A stretch of DNA of 64,000 nt from Rheinheimera sp. (GTDB lineage Bacteria; Pseudomonadota; Gammaproteobacteria; Enterobacterales; Alteromonadaceae), in the NCBI RefSeq assembly GCF_030690345.1, contig NZ_JAUYGV010000006.1:744001-808000 (forward strand), written 5' to 3'. Positions 8,428 through 17,279 of the stretch are shown one piece after another. Numbering within the stretch: position 1 is the stretch's first letter; every line of letters begins with the position of its first letter. The notes below the pieces were generated by a model. The model made no database searches. It saw only the letters and a list, made by a program, of their open reading frames with translations, and was not told the DNA's origin. The position numbers were made by a program, and so were the translations under genes.

Positions 8428-10265
8428 GCTTCATCACTCAGGTAATCACTGATGGCGTCGATAAAATCGGCGCCGTAGCGGCTGAGTTTGGTTTGGCCCA
8501 CACCGGAAATTGCCAGCAGGCTGCGGTTATCGGTAGGCAGTTGCTGGCACATTTCTATTAAGCTGGCGTCACTGAATACGACAAAAGGTGCCACGTCATC
8601 ACGGGCGGCAATATGCTTACGTAGAGCTTTTAACTTAGCAAATAAGGCGCGGTCATATTGCTGCTTACTTAAGCGCTGCGGCTCGCGTTTTACGCTCTGC
8701 AACCTGGGCACCGCCAGCGACAATGCCGTCTCGCCACGCAGTACCGGCCTGGCGGCAGGTTGCAGTTTTAACACCGAGTGGGCGGTAATGTCCTGTTGCA
8801 GCAAACCAAAATGAATCAACTGCCGCAGTATGCTTAGCCAGTAGTCGTGGCTTAAGTCTTTGCCCAAGCCCCAGGTGGATAGTTTATCGTGCTGTAATTC
8901 AACAATTTTCTGATTCTGGCCACCGCGCAGTACATCAATAACATGGTGCATACCAAAGCTTTGGCCAACACGGTACACACAGGATAATGCCTTTTGCGCT
9001 AACTCGGTACCGTCAAACTGTTGCGGTGGTTGCAGGCAAATATCGCAGTTGCCGCAGCCTTGTTGCCGCGCTTCGCCAAAGTAATTCAGCAGCACCTGTC
9101 GCCGGCAAATTTGCGCTTCGGCAAAGGCTGCCATAGCCAAAAAGCGCTGCCAGGCCACTTCAGCGCGTTGCGGGTTTTCTTCGGCTTCCAGCCAGCGTTT
9201 CATCCGTGCAATATCGGCCGGGTCAAACAGCAAGATGGCTTCAGCGGCTACGCCGTCGCGGCCGGCACGGCCGGTTTCCTGATAATAGGCTTCAATGGTG
9301 CGCGGCAGTTCAAAGTGCACCACATAGCGGATATTCGATTTGTTAACGCCCATACCAAAGGCAACAGTGGCCACAATCAGCTGATAATCGTCGCGTTTAA
9401 AGGCGTCCTGCACCGCATTGCGCTGCTCGCTGCTCAGCCCGGCGTGATAGGCGGCTGCATTAAAACCGCGCTGTTTCAGCTGTTCAGTTAACTCATCAAC
9501 TTTGCGCCGCGAGCTGCAATACACTATGCCACTGGCGCCGTCCTGCTGCTGTAAATAGGCGGTTAGTTGTTCTACCGGGCGAAATTTTTCCTGCACGGTG
9601 TAGCGGATATTGGGCCGGTCAAAGCTGCCAAGGTGAATATAGGGCTGCTGTAATGTCAGTTGCTGGGTTATATCCTGCCGCGTGGCGCCATCGGCGGTGG
9701 CTGTCAGTGCCATCAGCGGCACCCCGGCAAAACGCTGCTTCAACAGCGCCAATGCCATATAGTCGGGGCGAAAATCATGGCCCCACTGCGAAATACAGTG
9801 CGCTTCGTCAATGGCAAATAAGCTGACGCCGACCTCTTGTAACCGATCAAGAAAGTTGGGCTGTAACAAGCGTTCCGGTGCGACATACAGTAGTTTCAGC
9901 TCGCCGCGGCGCAACCTGGCAAACACCTGCAGCACTTCTTCGCGGCTTAAGCTGCTGTTAACAAATTCGGCGGCAATGCCGTTGGCTTTGAGTGCGTCGA
10001 CCTGATCTTTCATCAGCGACATCAGCGGCGATACCACTATGGTAACCTGCGGCAACAGCAAGGCAGGTAATTGATAGCACAGCGATTTACCGCCACCGGT
10101 TGGCATCAGCACAAAACTGTCGCGTTGCTGCAGCGCCGCCTGAATGACTTCAGCCTGGCCGTCGCGAAACTCACTGTAGCCAAAGGCTTGTTTTAACAGA
10201 GGTAGTAAATCTTGTATCACGGTTTTATCACGTAGTGTGGTCAGCTGGCCCGAAACAGCCGCCAT
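8397..10265 (-). CDS. recQ: ATP-dependent DNA helicase RecQ
   Basis: 3'-5' superfamily 2 helicase for recombination and fork repair, 622 residues from the ATG chosen at 10265. The frame continues upstream to 10295 through a TTG, but homologues have only a short lead before the GY-FR-GQ motif. It has Walker A ([16 protein letters not shown]), DEAH box ([18 protein letters not shown]), arginine-finger region (ETGRAGRDG), zinc-binding cysteines ([12 protein letters not shown] to CGNCDIC), RQC domain and a C-terminal HRDC domain. Its end overlaps the cytochrome c gene tail to tail by 31 bases. Confidence 0.96.
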   Translation of the reverse strand: MAAVSGQLTTLRDKTVIQDLLPLLKQAFGYSEFRDGQAEVIQAALQQRDSFVLMPTGGGKSLCYQLPALLLPQVTIVVSPLMSLMKDQVDALKANGIAAEFVNSSLSREEVLQVFARLRRGELKLLYVAPERLLQPNFLDRLQEVGVSLFAIDEAHCISQWGHDFRPDYMALALLKQRFAGVPLMALTATADGATRQDITQQLTLQQPYIHLGSFDRPNIRYTVQEKFRPVEQLTAYLQQQDGASGIVYCSSRRKVDELTEQLKQRGFNAAAYHAGLSSEQRNAVQDAFKRDDYQLIVATVAFGMGVNKSNIRYVVHFELPRTIEAYYQETGRAGRDGVAAEAILLFDPADIARMKRWLEAEENPQRAEVAWQRFLAMAAFAEAQICRRQVLLNYFGEARQQGCGNCDICLQPPQQFDGTELAQKALSCVYRVGQSFGMHHVIDVLRGGQNQKIVELQHDKLSTWGLGKDLSHDYWLSILRQLIHFGLLQQDITAHSVLKLQPAARPVLRGETALSLAVPRLQSVKREPQRLSKQQYDRALFAKLKALRKHIAARDDVAPFVVFSDASLIEMCQQLPTDNRSLLAISGVGQTKLSRYGADFIDAISDYLSDEAQPPAGKLAK

Positions 10266-10423
10266 TCTAATCAGAAACGCGCCGTTCAGAAACAATAAAA
10301 TGCGATTAAGCCTTGCCGGGCTGCCACTTATTTAGTTGGCTGACCGGTTTTTACCGTTCAGTGTCCTGCGCTTAGCAACAAAAGCGGCGTATAATAGTGG
10401 CTCATTTACCGGAGCCTGCCTGC

Positions 10424-11335
10424 ATGTCGTTAAGCCGCGAACAAAAACTGGGTGGTATCTTTGCCGCCAGTGCCTACAGTTTATGGGGCGTGGCCCCGCT
10501 GTATTTTAAACAAATCGATTTTATTCCTGCCGCTGAAATTCTGATCCACCGTATTGTCTGGTCTTTTTTACTGTTGTTTATCGTGCTGCTGGCGTTAAGG
10601 CAGGGCGCCAAAGTGCTGGCAATATTGCGCCAACCGAAAATGCTGGGCTGGTTATTAGTGTCGGCGTTGTTACTGGGTGGTAACTGGGGGCTGTTTATCT
10701 GGGCGGTAAACAATAACCATATGTTGGACGCCAGCTTAGGCTACTACATTAATCCGCTGTTGAATGTGCTGCTGGGTATGCTGTTTCTCGGCGAGCGGCT
10801 GCGTAAGCTGCAGTGGGCCGCGGTCGCGCTGGCCACCAGCGGTGTGTTGCTGCAACTGATCACCTTTGGTTCTCTACCCTGGATAGCGCTGACGCTGGCA
10901 GGATCGTTCGCTATTTACGGCTTAATGCGCAAAAAGCTGGCGGTCGATGCCATCACCGGTTTGTTTTATGAATCGGTGTTGTTGCTGCCGCTGGCATTGT
11001 GGTACTGGTGGCAATTTGCCGACAGCAGTGCAGCCAATCTGCTGCAGAACAGCTGGCAGCTAAACGGTTACCTGATGGCTGCCGGCCTGGTGACTACAGT
11101 ACCGCTGCTGTGCTTTATTGCCGGGGCGCGACGCTTGCAGTTATCTACTATGGGCTTTTTTCAGTATATCGGCCCCAGCTTTATGTTTGTGTTTGGTGTC
11201 TGGTTGTACCATGAACCCTTCGCGGCAGAGCGTTTTGTAACCTTTGGTTTAATTTGGTTAGCGCTGTTATTGTATACCGCAGATGCGTGGCAATTTAACC
11301 GCCGGCGCTATCTGCGCGGCGCTAAAATAGCTTAA
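10424..11335 (+). CDS. rarD: EamA-family transporter RarD
   Basis: Inner-membrane protein of the drug/metabolite transporter superfamily, 303 residues, about ten helices in two EamA halves. RarD was named for chloramphenicol sensitivity in E. coli; its physiological substrate is not established. Recognisable RarD features are the N-terminal GIFAASAYSLWGVAPLYFK and NWGLFIWAVNNNHMLDASLGYYINPL. The start at 10424 has CGGAG nine bases upstream; a GTG at 10397 in the same frame lacks a site. It is divergent from recQ. Confidence 0.93.
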   Translation: MSLSREQKLGGIFAASAYSLWGVAPLYFKQIDFIPAAEILIHRIVWSFLLLFIVLLALRQGAKVLAILRQPKMLGWLLVSALLLGGNWGLFIWAVNNNHMLDASLGYYINPLLNVLLGMLFLGERLRKLQWAAVALATSGVLLQLITFGSLPWIALTLAGSFAIYGLMRKKLAVDAITGLFYESVLLLPLALWYWWQFADSSAANLLQNSWQLNGYLMAAGLVTTVPLLCFIAGARRLQLSTMGFFQYIGPSFMFVFGVWLYHEPFAAERFVTFGLIWLALLLYTADAWQFNRRRYLRGAKIA

Positions 11336-11367
11336 GCTTGAAACGAACATAATAAGGGAACCCTTTA

Positions 11368-12045
11368 ATGGAAAATACCATTGATTTAATTGCGGTTATC
11401 TGGTTTTTTGGCTTATGGATTGGTTATACATTATTTGCTAAACGCCGCGCTAAAGTGGTGAGTTGTCTGTCGTTTGAGCTGCGGCGTAAACGTAACGACT
11501 GGATGCAAAAAATGCTGCTTCGCGATAACAAAATGGCCGATGTCGGGCTTATTTCTACCTTAGAGCGCAATGTCACTTTTTTTGCTTCCAGCACCCTGTT
11601 AATTCTGGCCGGTTTACTCACGGTAATGACAGCAGCAGACAAGCTAAGCCTGATGTTGACCAACCTGGTGCCCTGGGCCAGCTATAGCGAAAGCGCGGTG
11701 CAGCTCAAGCTATTGCTGCTGAGCTTTATTTATGTGTTTGCCTTTTTCCAGTTTACCTGGTCATTGCGCCAATACGGTTTTTGCGGTGTATTAATTGGCG
11801 CGGCACCGGATGGCCGCGGCATGACATCAGACGAGCAACAGCTGTACGCCAACCGTGCTGCTAAGGTAATTGATCAGGCCGGCCATTCGTTTAACTATGG
11901 CCTGCGCTCCATTTACTTTTCATTGTCGGCGCTTACCTGGTTTATTGACCCAATCCTGTTTATGGTGGCGTCGGTGGTGGTGATGCTGGTAATGAAGCAA
12001 CGCGAGTTTCACTCTAAGGTGCTAAAAGCGCTGCAGGAGTGTTAA
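11368..12045 (+). CDS. DUF599 domain-containing membrane protein
   Basis: Integral membrane protein of 225 residues that matches the DUF599 family (IAVIWFFGLWIGYTLFAKRR; FFASSTLLILAGLLTVM; FQFTWSLRQYGFCGVLIGAAP). Four to five hydrophobic helices are visible and the function is unknown. It follows rarD by 32 bases and has a good ribosome site (AAGGGAA), so it may be cotranscribed. A strong terminator follows. Confidence 0.85.
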   Translation: MENTIDLIAVIWFFGLWIGYTLFAKRRAKVVSCLSFELRRKRNDWMQKMLLRDNKMADVGLISTLERNVTFFASSTLLILAGLLTVMTAADKLSLMLTNLVPWASYSESAVQLKLLLLSFIYVFAFFQFTWSLRQYGFCGVLIGAAPDGRGMTSDEQQLYANRAAKVIDQAGHSFNYGLRSIYFSLSALTWFIDPILFMVASVVVMLVMKQREFHSKVLKALQEC

Positions 12046-12065
12046 GTATTCTTGGCCTGACAATA

Positions 12066-12092
12066 AAAAAAGGCAGCAATCGCTGCCCTTTT
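12066..12092. terminator. Bidirectional rho-independent terminator
   Basis: GGCAGC-AATC-GCTGCC stem-loop flanked by an A-run on the left and CTTTT on the right, between the convergent DUF599 gene and dolP. It can serve both strands. Confidence 0.85.
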
Positions 12093-12106
12093 GCCATATG
12101 TGTTGC

Positions 12107-12682
12107 TCAGTTTTGCCGGATTTCAAAAGCACGTACCACGCGCGCTACACCATCAACGTGACGGGCAATATCTACCGCTTTGGCCGCTTCCTGATCATTT
12201 ACCAGGCCCATTAAAAACACTTCGGCGTTTTCTGTTACTACCTTGATATTTAACCCGCTGACCTGCTCATCGGCCAGCAACTGGGTTTTTACTTTAGTGG
12301 ATATCCAGCTGTCGCGGGTACGGGTGGTCATACCGGTATTGTTGCCTAAACGGATTTGGTTTTGCACGTCGCGCACACCGTCAATCTTGGCCACTAAGGC
12401 GCCGGCCCGCTGGCGCACTTGTTCGGTACGGGTTTGTCCGGTTAGCAGCATCACGCCGTTATAGCTGGTTACGTTAATATTGCTACCTTCGGCCGTAGCC
12501 GGGTCGTCGGCCAGTGCCCTATTGGCTTTTAACACCACGTTTTTATCATCAATTTGTGCACCCAGGGTACGGCGGTCATTGGCTGAGGTCACAGCGGTAG
12601 CGCCACCGGCGACCACCGCCGCTGCGCAGCCCTGCAGTAACGCCAGCAAGGTGCAGGCGCAGAGTAATTTTAGCGTGTTCAT
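12107..12682 (-). CDS. dolP: Outer-membrane lipoprotein DolP (YraP), two BON domains
   Basis: Periplasm-facing lipoprotein that in enterics supports outer-membrane integrity and BAM function. Lipobox LLQGC puts the lipidated Cys at residue 19. Two BON domains follow (about 45-115 and 120-190). It is the last gene of the lpoA-yraN-diaA-dolP run. Its ATG overlaps the diaA stop (ATGA), and its ribosome site AGGAG lies inside the diaA 3' end, so translation is coupled. Confidence 0.93.
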   Translation of the reverse strand: MNTLKLLCACTLLALLQGCAAAVVAGGATAVTSANDRRTLGAQIDDKNVVLKANRALADDPATAEGSNINVTSYNGVMLLTGQTRTEQVRQRAGALVAKIDGVRDVQNQIRLGNNTGMTTRTRDSWISTKVKTQLLADEQVSGLNIKVVTENAEVFLMGLVNDQEAAKAVDIARHVDGVARVVRAFEIRQN

Positions 12683-13263
12683 AGATCTCCTTGTTGTGGA
12701 AACAACGTCATATCAATCAGTTCGCACAGGCTGTGCAATAAGAAGGTGTAGCATTCAAAGATGCGTGCACGCCGGTGCGCCGGCACTTTTAATTCGACAT
12801 CCTGTTGGTTCAGTAAGCCGGACAGTTCGCCGCTGCTGTCCACTGTCAGGGCAATAATTTTCATATCATTGGTTAGTGCTGCTTCGACCGCTTTTATTAA
12901 CGCCGGTTCACTGCCGCTGAGTGAGATCACCAATAACACGTCGTTGTTTTGCCCCAACGCTTTAATTTGTCTGGCCAGATAATCCTGCTGGTGGTTGTGT
13001 TGCAGGCTGTTATTCTGCGGCTGTAAGGCCAGTGCCGGCAAACAAGGCCGTTCAGTTTCAAACTGGTCCAGCAGTAATTGGGCAAAATGGCTGGCCAGGG
13101 CCGCTGTAGCACCTTCGCCACAGCAGATCACTTTACCGCCGCTAACCAGGTTGTTAACGATAACAAAGGCGGCGTTTTCCAGCGGGCCGGCAAGGCTTTC
13201 ACCGGTGGCGATCATGGTTTGAATATTTTCGCTGAACAGTTGGCGGATATGCTCTTGCATCAC
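12679..13263 (-). CDS. diaA: DnaA initiator-associating protein DiaA (SIS domain)
   Basis: SIS-fold protein of 194 residues, close to phosphoheptose isomerase GmhA. In E. coli DiaA tetramers bind DnaA and promote initiation at oriC. SIS motifs GGKVICCGEGATAALASHFAQ and DVLLVISLSGSEPALIKAVEAA are visible. The position between yraN and dolP supports DiaA over GmhA, which normally sits elsewhere. It overlaps dolP by 4 bases. Confidence 0.92.
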   Translation of the reverse strand: MMQEHIRQLFSENIQTMIATGESLAGPLENAAFVIVNNLVSGGKVICCGEGATAALASHFAQLLLDQFETERPCLPALALQPQNNSLQHNHQQDYLARQIKALGQNNDVLLVISLSGSEPALIKAVEAALTNDMKIIALTVDSSGELSGLLNQQDVELKVPAHRRARIFECYTFLLHSLCELIDMTLFPQQGDL

Positions 13264-13281
13264 GGTTTCCTGTGTCGGTTA

Positions 13282-13618
13282 CTACTGCGTAATCGCATTT
13301 TTTATCCATTGGTAACGGTACGGTGGCTGGCCTTCAATCGCCAGCACATCCAGCCGGCAAGCGTGATCATGCAACCGGTGTTGCTGTAAATACCAGCGGC
13401 TGCTGCGCAGTAATTTCTGCTGCTTGGCAACGGTGACTGCCGCCAGGGCACCACCAAAGGCGCTGCTGGCGTTCAACAAATACCAGGCTGGCACCATCGC
13501 GCATCACTAAATCTATTTCACCGGCTTTACACTGGTAATTCTGCTGCAGCAAGGTTAAGCCCTGCTGTTGCAGATACTCTGCAGCAAGTTGTTCATACAG
13601 CTGGCCGAGTTTATTCAC
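13282..13618 (-). pseudogene. yraN: yraN (UPF0102) broken by a frameshift
   Basis: UPF0102/YraN proteins have a nuclease-like fold and unknown function. The start (GTG at 13618, 5 bases after the lpoA stop) through LVFVE is in one frame ([17 protein letters not shown]). The rest of the family sequence ([20 protein letters not shown] to CRLDVLAIEG and WIKNAI) continues in another frame and ends at 13282. The junction is between 13472 and 13471. Family members have VR(Y/F)R between VFVE and the next block; those residues are missing, which points to a deletion of about 11 bases rather than a single-base slip. The in-frame product would be 83 residues. An assembly error cannot be excluded. Confidence 0.85.
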
Positions 13619-13623
13619 AGTGT

Positions 13624-15471
13624 TTAGGGTTCCTGCACCGGTAACAGGCGGTTATTGCGGTAACTGGCCCAGCTGAGCCGGCGTACTATGCTGCCGTTGC
13701 TCTCCAGCCGCAACTGGCCGGTCAGGCCGGGGAACACCGTAGAAGGCAACTGTTGCTGTTGGCGCAGGCTGCCGACTAAGTTGAAGGCATCGTAGCCCAT
13801 GGCAAACAGGCGTTGCAGCGTTTCGTCCTGCTCCGGAAACAGTTGCTGATAGGTGCTGCGCAACGCCACACTGTTTTGCTCACCCAGCATCCACGGCATT
13901 TCGGTAAAGGTTAAGCCGTTTAAATCGCGCAGGTCAGTGCTGTCCAGCCCGGTGCTGTGGCTGCGTGAACTGGCATATACCGGCACACGGGGCGCAGTTT
14001 GGCTAACTGAAACATCAACAAAGGGTTTAAACAACCGCGTTTGTACCGGGTCGGCAATCAGGTAAATGGCATCAATATCCAGCCGGCTATGCGGATCGGC
14101 CTCCAGCTTGGGCGACACCAGGCTGCTTAGTTGTTTTACCCGCTCACGGCTGCGGTCGGTTTCCAGTACGCGGTTAATTAAGCCTTCAAGCTCTTCTTTA
14201 CTGTTAAAACGGTGCTGCTCCGGTGCGCTGTTACCCAGTTCCTGCCAGCGGGCAGCAAAGCGTTGCTGCATACGCACACTGATATTGTTGGCTGAGCTTA
14301 TCACCACCGGGCGGCGGTAATTTTTCTGCTGGAACAAAGCCGCCATTTGCGCGGCTTCATCTTCCATACTCAGGGCAAAGTAAAACTGCTCCGGCTTGTG
14401 CTGATAGTTGCTGTCGCGGCTGTTTAAAAACAACGTAGGCCAGCGCCAGTCTTCCAGCCGGCTGATGGTATCAACCTGGTCCTTTAATAGGGGGCCTATA
14501 ACGAAACCAGCTTGCGCCTGCTCTATCTGGCGCTGCAGTTCGTCGCTGTCCAGTTGGCTGTCGATAAACACCAGTCCGGTGGCGGAATCATTGCCGGCGG
14601 CGGCTAAAATACCGTATTGCACGGCCTGCGCATGTTGACGGAACTGGCCATTAAGCGGCAATAACACGGCAATACGCTGTGGTTGATAAGGCGTAAGGCT
14701 AAGCAGTTGTTGCACGGCGTCAGGTAGCTGCTGTGCCTGTGGCAGCATCGGGTAGCGGCGTTGCCAATCGGCAAAGGCTTGTTGCAGCGCCTGCGGCTGG
14801 CCAATGTAGCGCCGGCTTAGCAGCGCCAGATTTAACCAGGCACTGCTGATTTGGTTGGCGCCTGTCCGCAGTGTTTCTAACTGGCTGTCGCTCAGGGCAG
14901 ACAGGTTTTGCCACAGCATATCGCCATGCTGCGGGTAACGCTGTTCGGCGTCGCTTTGCTGTGTCAGCTGTAACAGGTCGCGGCTGGCCGCCAGATAGCG
15001 CTGTTGTTGAGTCAGGTATTGGCTGCTAAGCCAGAGAAAATCGGTTCTGTCGCCGGGGTCTATGTCTGATAACGCCGTATTGTCGAGTAATTGCAGCAGG
15101 CTGTTTTGCTGCTCAGTGGCAAGATAAGCCTGCAGCAACACCAGTTTATTTTGCCGTTGGATCAGAGGATACGGGCTTTGTTTCAGGTTTTCGCTTATTG
15201 CCAGCGCCAGCAGGTAATCTTGCTCGGCTATCGCCTGGCGCGCGGCTTTAAGTAAATGATAATGCTGTGGCTCGGCCTGATAATTCGCCGCCAGCCGGTA
15301 TAGCTGCCGTGCCGGCACGGCCGGAGTTTGCGGTTCTGTACTGTCGGTAGCGGTTGGTTGGCCGCTAAGCGGCGGTTTTACCGGGCCTTGGGCACAGCCG
15401 GCAAGCACCGTACACAGGCCGATAAATAACAGAGGCTTTAATTTGCTGGAAGTCACAATGCGCAGTACCAT
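13624..15471 (-). CDS. lpoA: Penicillin-binding protein activator LpoA
   Basis: Outer-membrane lipoprotein of 615 residues that activates PBP1A for peptidoglycan synthesis. Lipobox VLAGC with lipidated Cys26. The N-terminal part is helical and TPR-like (about 50-250); the C-terminal part is a periplasmic-binding-protein-like fold beginning near [27 protein letters not shown]. It is the first gene of the minus-strand lpoA-yraN-diaA-dolP operon and is divergent from rsmI, the same order as in E. coli. Confidence 0.95.
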   Translation of the reverse strand: MVLRIVTSSKLKPLLFIGLCTVLAGCAQGPVKPPLSGQPTATDSTEPQTPAVPARQLYRLAANYQAEPQHYHLLKAARQAIAEQDYLLALAISENLKQSPYPLIQRQNKLVLLQAYLATEQQNSLLQLLDNTALSDIDPGDRTDFLWLSSQYLTQQQRYLAASRDLLQLTQQSDAEQRYPQHGDMLWQNLSALSDSQLETLRTGANQISSAWLNLALLSRRYIGQPQALQQAFADWQRRYPMLPQAQQLPDAVQQLLSLTPYQPQRIAVLLPLNGQFRQHAQAVQYGILAAAGNDSATGLVFIDSQLDSDELQRQIEQAQAGFVIGPLLKDQVDTISRLEDWRWPTLFLNSRDSNYQHKPEQFYFALSMEDEAAQMAALFQQKNYRRPVVISSANNISVRMQQRFAARWQELGNSAPEQHRFNSKEELEGLINRVLETDRSRERVKQLSSLVSPKLEADPHSRLDIDAIYLIADPVQTRLFKPFVDVSVSQTAPRVPVYASSRSHSTGLDSTDLRDLNGLTFTEMPWMLGEQNSVALRSTYQQLFPEQDETLQRLFAMGYDAFNLVGSLRQQQQLPSTVFPGLTGQLRLESNGSIVRRLSWASYRNNRLLPVQEP

Positions 15472-15542
15472 AGCGAGACAATGGTCTTATCTTACTGAGA
15501 CTGCCGGTTAAGCTCAAACAAATAGCGTACATTAATCATCAA

Positions 15543-16394
15543 ATGGCAAAAGAAAACGGTTTTTTATATGTAGTGGCCACCCCGATTGGTAATTTGGACG
15601 ATATCAGCCAGCGTGCGATCAGCACCTTGCAGCAGGTAGATTGGATAGCAGCAGAAGACACCCGTCACACCGGGCGCTTGCTGTCGCATCTGGGTATTAA
15701 CGCCAAAACCCTTGCCCTGCACGACCATAACGAGAAACAACGCGCTGCCGGCATTATTCAAAAGTGCCTGGCCGGTGAGCATGTCGCATTGGTATCCGAT
15801 GCCGGTACGCCGCTGATCAGCGACCCGGGTTACAGTTTAGTGCGCCAATGCCGCGACGCCGGGGTGCGGGTTATTCCCATTCCCGGCCCTTGTGCGTTAA
15901 TTACCGCCTTGTGCGCTGCAGGGTTACCGACCGACAAATTTCATTTTATCGGCTTTTTGTTACCGAAAAGCCAGCAGCGGCAAAACCAGCTATCCGACAT
16001 TCCGGCCGGTGTCGGCACTATTATTTGTTATGACACTGCCAGACGGATAAAAGATACGCTACAAGATGTAGTGCAGGTGTTTGGCGCCGATCGAGAGCTG
16101 GTACTGGCCAAAGAGCTAACCAAAACCTTTGAGCATCTGGAATACGGCACAGCCGCACAGATCACCGCCTGGTTAGAGGCTGACCCGCAGCGCTGTCAGG
16201 GCGAAATGGTACTGATGATAGCGCCGACACCCAAAGCGGAAACTGAAGTAAGCGATGCTGAACTTAGCACCCTTAAATTACTGCTAACCGAGCTGCCATT
16301 GAAAAAGGCTGCCGCCTTAACAGCACAAATACATGGTGGCAAGAAAAACGCCCTGTATAAAGTGGCACTGCAATTGTCTGGTGAAAGCGAATAA
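15543..16394 (+). CDS. rsmI: 16S rRNA (cytidine1402-2'-O)-methyltransferase RsmI
   Basis: SAM-dependent methyltransferase acting on C1402 in the 16S decoding centre. The 283 residues include the family signature LYVVATPIGNLDDISQRA and the SAM-site segments AEDTRHTGRLL, SDAGTPLISDPG and PGPCALITAL (tetrapyrrole methylase fold). It is divergent from lpoA and immediately upstream of the RNase P RNA gene, whose promoter overlaps its last codons. Confidence 0.96.
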   Translation: MAKENGFLYVVATPIGNLDDISQRAISTLQQVDWIAAEDTRHTGRLLSHLGINAKTLALHDHNEKQRAAGIIQKCLAGEHVALVSDAGTPLISDPGYSLVRQCRDAGVRVIPIPGPCALITALCAAGLPTDKFHFIGFLLPKSQQRQNQLSDIPAGVGTIICYDTARRIKDTLQDVVQVFGADRELVLAKELTKTFEHLEYGTAAQITAWLEADPQRCQGEMVLMIAPTPKAETEVSDAELSTLKLLLTELPLKKAAALTAQIHGGKKNALYKVALQLSGESE

Positions 16395-16406
16395 AATGCG
16401 TATAAT
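16379..16406 (+). promoter_or_regulatory. rnpB promoter
   Basis: A perfect -10 TATAAT lies at 16401-16406, 7 bases before the first base of the RNase P RNA fold. The -35 is weak (TGGTGA at 16379-16384, 16-base spacer). The region between -10 and +1 (TGCGCCC) is GC-rich, as in stable-RNA promoters under stringent control. The promoter overlaps the end of rsmI. Confidence 0.75.
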
Positions 16407-16413
16407 TGCGCCC

Positions 16414-16780
<367 letters not shown>

Positions 16781-16793
16781 ACCAAACACCACA

Positions 16794-16828
16794 AAAAACC
16801 GCAGCTGTAACAGGCTGCGGTTTTTGTT
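16794..16828 (+). terminator. rnpB terminator
   Basis: Stem AACCGCAGC / GCTGCGGTT with an 8-base loop followed by TTTTTGTTTT, 14 bases after the end of the RNase P RNA. Confidence 0.9.
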
Positions 16829-16998
16829 TTATAGCCCTTCATATTTACTGTTTCCGCTGTCGGAAAAATTATCAGCACTTAGCGCTTGATTTGTAAAGCT
16901 TGTTGCAAAATTGGCTAAAAAATAACTTGTCTATTTGTAATTATTTGTATATCTTGCAGCCGTTCAGCTTGCGTTAATGTAATTGCGTTTTCGTCTCA

Positions 16999-17104
16999 AG
17001 CTAAGACAATTAAAAGGCAAACTGTACCGAAAGGTCAGGACGCAAAGCCGCTGGTCTAATAACGTTCGTTACGAATGTTAATGATGGCAGTGGTTGCATT
17101 AGCT
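16999..17104 (+). promoter_or_regulatory. Cyclic-di-GMP-I (GEMM-I) riboswitch
   Basis: Hallmark segments occur in the right order and spacing: AGGCAAAC (17014-17021), a short stem capped by a GAAA tetraloop (CC-GAAA-GG), the core GGACGCAAAGCC (17038-17049), GGTCTAAT (receptor side of the second helix), a hairpin with arms AACGTTCGT / ACGAATGTT, and ATGATGGCAGTGGTTGC. P1 can form between AGCTAA (16999-17004) and TTAGCT (17099-17104). It sits 175 bases before the lipoprotein gene start, so it should make that gene respond to c-di-GMP. Whether binding turns expression on or off cannot be read directly. Bases 16829-16998 are AT-rich and hold no other recognised element, so the promoter is presumably there. 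Confidence 0.9.
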
Positions 17105-17240
17105 TAGTCACATCTGTTTGATGTCAATCATAACGGCATTTCTGCCGTTGTCTGATTATGCCTATCTATGCCGTCTGTCTTTATTCGTTGCGTGGCGCAG
17201 CCATTGCGACTTCTTCATTTTGTCTGCCATTGATGCCAAA

Positions 17241-17261
17241 GCGCATCGGGCGATGTTTTTT
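17241..17261 (+). terminator. Candidate attenuator hairpin before the lipoprotein ribosome site
   Basis: CATC-GGGC-GATG at 17244-17255 is followed directly by six T residues (17256-17261), five bases before the GGAG ribosome site. The stem is short and weak alone. It may be part of the riboswitch expression platform. A second hairpin, AACGGCA / TGCCGTT (17132-17149), lies upstream without a T-run. Confidence 0.35.
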
Positions 17262-17279
17262 GTACGGAGAGTAATAAAG

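Noticed and set aside
9021-9491. 156-codon plus-strand frame inside recQ
   Set aside because: Shadow of recQ; composition and lack of motifs or ribosome site argue against a gene.
17132-17149. AACGGCA/TGCCGTT hairpin as a terminator
   Set aside because: Stem is clear but no T-run follows, so at most it is part of the riboswitch platform.
17118-17279. N-terminal extension of the lipoprotein
   Set aside because: The extension lies between riboswitch and a good ribosome site, and the lipoprotein signal begins at 17280.
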